From NCBI GenBank assembly GCA_029261295.1, contig JAJDBP010000031.1, positions 62,001-126,000 of the forward strand: 64,000 nucleotides of DNA, given 5' to 3'. The notes under the pieces are model-generated. The model worked only from the letters and a program-made list of their open reading frames with translations, was not told the DNA's origin and searched no databases. Positions 61,625 to 64,000 of this stretch are shown here, piece by piece. Origin of the DNA: Nitrospirales bacterium (GTDB lineage: Bacteria > Nitrospirota > Nitrospiria > Nitrospirales > UBA8639). Position 1 is the first letter of the stretch; each line of letters starts with the position of its first letter. A program made the position numbers and the translations under genes.

Positions 61625-61688
61625 GGTCATGTTCTTTGATAAAAGAAGAATGCATTTATAGCCGCTCCTGTAAAGACAGCATTTGGTA

Positions 61689-63395
61689 TTAGGCGGTTTT
61701 GGGAGGGATGTCTCGGCCGAGGAATTGTTCGCCGATGTAATCAATGCCTTCATTGAGGGCGGCTTCGAAATTTTCTACGAAATTTTCTTCCCCGATATGT
61801 TCCATCACGCTTAGCTCCTTGAGGGTCCGACGGACGGCGGGGTTCATTCCTTTAATCAGGACTTTGGTGCCATTCTTTTGCGCGTGGTGGGCCATGTCTT
61901 CCAGGGCGAAGGCTCCTGACAGATCGACCATAGGCACATGGATAAGCGAAATAATAAGGACCTGGTAATCAGTGAGCTTATCCACCTGGCGGTAGAGGGT
62001 GTCGGCAATTCCAAAAAACATGGGACCGTTAGGTTCGAGGACAGCAATTTGTTTTCGCAGATGGGCTGGAACCAGTTCAGCGCCAGATTTTTGACTTTCC
62101 TCAAGGCCGACGACTTTGGGTTTCCACATTTCGCTCATGTCCCGCACAAAGAGGAAGAAGGCGATGGCGAGTCCTACGCCAACAGCAACCAATAAGTCTT
62201 CCCATACGGTCAAAAGGAATACCGTCCAAAAAGTAATTTTTGATGGGGTGGGGATGCGATGCAGAATGGGGAAGACTCGGAAGTCTAAGATGTCGTACCC
62301 AACTTTAAAAAGGATGGCTGCGAGGCAACCCATAGGAATATACGAGGCTAAGGGTGCTAGGCCCAGAACAAGGGCGAGGAGTACGCATCCATGGACGATG
62401 GTTGAGAGAATCGTTCGTGCTCCACATTGAATATTGGCAATGCTCCGCATGGTCGCGGTCGCAGTGGTGAGGCCTCCGATTAAGCCTGCTGCCATATTGG
62501 CTAGGCCTTGTCCCCAGATTTCTTGGTCGCTGTTATGTCGGTCATCATCGCTCATTTGGTCAATGACGACGCAGGTCAGGAGGGAGTCATAGATGGCTAA
62601 TCCAGCCAGCGCGGCCGCTGGAGGAAGCATGTCATAGAACTGGCTGATCGGGGGAAGATATAGATCAGGAAGGCCGATTGGCACTTCTGGAATGTAGTCG
62701 ATATCCAAGGCTAAGAAATTGGCGATGGCTGTGCCCACGACTAAACCTATGAGAGGGGCTGGGAGCCAGATCACTTTTGTAATCTTGGGCCAGATCAATA
62801 TTGTGCCCAAGGTGATGAGGGAAATCATGAGCGCATCAAAATGCGTGTTCATGAGGGAGCTGGGAATAGACAACAAGGCTTCACGAACTGATGAAAGGGT
62901 GGGAAGCCCGAGGAAGGGATTTAATTCGATGATAATGACGATGGCACCAATGCCACACATGAATCCGGATATGACGGAATAGGGCGTGAGGTAGATGAAT
63001 TTCCCGACGCCCATAGCTGCCAAGATGAGCATGATGACGCCGCTCAAAAATACGCATCCGAAAGCGAAGCTCAGATCTGGTTGGCCATTCGCCAACATGT
63101 GGTCGTGCATGACCACGGCAAGCTGAACGGTTTTTGGGCCTGTCGGTCCGCTAACCCCAACATTTGACCCTCCGAATAGGCCCCCAACAAATCCCCCAGC
63201 AATGGCTCCCCACATGCCGGTAATGGCTCCAAGGCCAGAAGCTACGCCAAACCCCAACGCCAGCGGCAATGCGATGAAGGCGACCGTGACCCCTGCGAGT
63301 GTGTCCTGCGCAATGTTATTTCCCATGATCCGGATTCTCGGCCACGGGTTCATTTCTGAAAGGAAACCTTTAATTTTATTGCCAATGAAGTCCAT
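61689..63395 (-). CDS. SulP-family anion transporter with STAS domain
   Basis: The 568-residue inner-membrane protein has the SulP core of ~12-14 helices (~20-420). It contains TLAGVTVAFIALPLALGFGVASG and the GLFGGSNVGVSGPTGP motif near residue 80, typical of SulP substrate sites. A C-terminal STAS domain (~450-555) includes VPMVDLSGAFALEDM, with the Ser of the DLSG loop that in anti-sigma antagonists is phosphorylated. Family members carry sulfate, bicarbonate or other anions; the specific ion cannot be told. It precedes on the same strand as the CBS-domain gene, 287 bp apart. Confidence 0.93.
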   Translation of the reverse strand: MDFIGNKIKGFLSEMNPWPRIRIMGNNIAQDTLAGVTVAFIALPLALGFGVASGLGAITGMWGAIAGGFVGGLFGGSNVGVSGPTGPKTVQLAVVMHDHMLANGQPDLSFAFGCVFLSGVIMLILAAMGVGKFIYLTPYSVISGFMCGIGAIVIIIELNPFLGLPTLSSVREALLSIPSSLMNTHFDALMISLITLGTILIWPKITKVIWLPAPLIGLVVGTAIANFLALDIDYIPEVPIGLPDLYLPPISQFYDMLPPAAALAGLAIYDSLLTCVVIDQMSDDDRHNSDQEIWGQGLANMAAGLIGGLTTATATMRSIANIQCGARTILSTIVHGCVLLALVLGLAPLASYIPMGCLAAILFKVGYDILDFRVFPILHRIPTPSKITFWTVFLLTVWEDLLVAVGVGLAIAFFLFVRDMSEMWKPKVVGLEESQKSGAELVPAHLRKQIAVLEPNGPMFFGIADTLYRQVDKLTDYQVLIISLIHVPMVDLSGAFALEDMAHHAQKNGTKVLIKGMNPAVRRTLKELSVMEHIGEENFVENFEAALNEGIDYIGEQFLGRDIPPKTA

Positions 63396-63682
63396 TGATA
63401 TTTTTTACTTCCTGAGATTGTAAATGGGAGTAGAAAGCAAGGGAGGGACTACAACGTTCTTCTCAATTGCTAGAATCCAATAAATGTTAAAGCAAATCCT
63501 ATGCCTTTACTGCATGAGGTTTGAAGAGAGAAATGTTATCTCAACTCATTGATTCTATGTAATTTTTATGAGTAGTGATGGCAGTGTATTTGAGGTGAAT
63601 GGGTCGATTATCAAAATCGCGCTAAATGCTTTGAGTGAAAACGCACACATTAATGTTATTGGTGAATATTTTGATGTGCAGG
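63396..63682. other. 287-bp AT-rich intergenic region
   Basis: Between the SulP gene and the CBS gene end, the sequence is AT-rich. I see no terminator of note and only weak promoter-like segments on the - strand (TTGCTT...TAGCAA, 17-bp apart, near 63470). A short + strand frame is listed separately. Confidence 0.4.
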
Positions 63683-63704
63683 TTACCCCTCAAAAAAATC
63701 CGTA
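63568..63704 (+). CDS. Short 45-codon frame, doubtful
   Basis: ATG 63568 to TAA 63704 would encode a 45-residue peptide (MSSDGSVFEVNGSIIKIALN..., ending VTPQKNP). The residue pattern looks protein-like (alternating hydrophobic strand), but there is no Shine-Dalgarno and it overlaps the 3' end of the opposite CBS gene by 22 bp. It is probably not a gene; I list it because it may be missed otherwise. Confidence 0.18.
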
Positions 63705-64000
63705 AAGTAGCGAATGAGGTCGCTAATTGTCACTATACCGACAATTTTTCCAGCTTCTGTCACGACAAGATGTCGAACCCCATTCGATTTCATCATAGCC
63801 TGTGCGGCTCGAACAGGTTGATCGCTTTCGATAAGAAGCATCTCTGATCTCATGATAGCTTTAACGGTCGTCGTCTCCATGTTGAGGCCTTTCGCCACTC
63901 CCTCTCGAGCCAGACGTTTGTCTGAGACAATACCCACGTATTCATCTCCATCAGTCACGAGTAATGCGCTCACCCCTTGATCGATAAATGATTGGCTCAA
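63683..64000 (-). CDS. CBS-domain protein (5' end outside window)
   Basis: The visible C-terminal ~105 residues contain the end of a first CBS motif (GVSALLVTDGDEYVGIVSDKRLARE) and a complete second motif (VRAAQAMMKSNGVRHLVVTEAGKIVGIVTISDLIRYF), a Bateman pair. The frame continues beyond the right edge. CBS pairs bind adenosine nucleotides or NAD and often regulate transporters or enzymes. The gene lies upstream of the SulP gene on the same strand, so a regulatory link is imaginable. Confidence 0.9.
   Translation of the reverse strand: MSQSFIDQGVSALLVTDGDEYVGIVSDKRLAREGVAKGLNMETTTVKAIMRSEMLLIESDQPVRAAQAMMKSNGVRHLVVTEAGKIVGIVTISDLIRYFTDFFEG

Overview
The window looks like chromosomal DNA of a motile, diderm, LPS-bearing bacterium of the phylum Nitrospirota, most likely a Nitrospira-like organism. 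The basis is moderate GC with mixed codon use, the gene order fabZ-lpxA-lpxI-Gfo/Idh-lpxB-msbA-DUF374-waaA-lpxK-waaF-gmhB, short flagellins beside DUF115/CgeB-type glycosyltransferases, and a dispersed palindromic repeat of a kind I associate with Nitrospira. This placement is an inference from gene content; no marker gene (16S, nxr) is present.

Layout. (1) 1-11.9 kb, + strand: a surface-sugar and probable flagellin-glycosylation block. It holds the end of a GDP-fucose-synthase-like epimerase, a very large fusion of glycosyltransferases, TPRs and a methyltransferase, two GT9 enzymes, a DUF115/CgeB-type enzyme and a small unknown. (2) 12.0-15.7 kb: a late flagellar operon (flagellin, flaG, fliD, fliS, fliT-like) behind a near-consensus sigma-28 promoter. 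(3) 15.9-18.5 kb: a short HisKA-like protein, a PilZ protein and a FlgO/CsgG-like lipoprotein. (4) 18.6-24.1 kb, - strand: lon, thiL, a DUF2062 protein and an HD phosphohydrolase. (5) 24.2-46.0 kb, + strand: a ~21.5 kb array for outer-membrane and LPS biogenesis, starting from a strong sigma-70 promoter that diverges from the lon promoter. It runs bamA, skp/ompH, the lipid A pathway (fabZ, lpxA, lpxI, lpxB, msbA, lpxJ-like, waaA, lpxK), heptose/core genes (waaF, gmhB, waaC-like), then further GT2, GT4 and GT9 enzymes and two small membrane proteins. The DUF374/LpxJ-like gene is frameshifted at an A9 run.

(6) 46.0-64 kb is an accessory region. It contains a palindromic repeat, an orphan gene, a GIY-YIG nuclease beside tRNA-Ser(GCU) and short repeats, and a remnant of an alpha/beta-hydrolase gene. 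A ~2,670-residue secreted multidomain Ig/PKD-type protein follows, preceded by a perfect terminator-like hairpin that ends next to its Shine-Dalgarno. Then come a small exported protein, a full-length double alpha/beta-hydrolase whose 3' end matches the remnant, a lipoprotein with a plant-type neprosin (glutamic peptidase) domain, a small exported protein, a SulP transporter and the end of a CBS-domain protein.

How it fits together: most of the window builds the cell surface. Bam and Skp handle outer-membrane proteins, Lpx, Waa and the core transferases make LPS, the first block probably decorates flagellin, and the accessory region supplies large secreted surface proteins. The least ordinary pieces are the attenuator-like leader with the giant protein flanked by two copies of a hydrolase 3' end, the bacterial neprosin lipoprotein, the frameshifted lpxJ-like gene, the stand-alone histidine-kinase-type helical domain and the 1,919-residue glycosyltransferase fusion.
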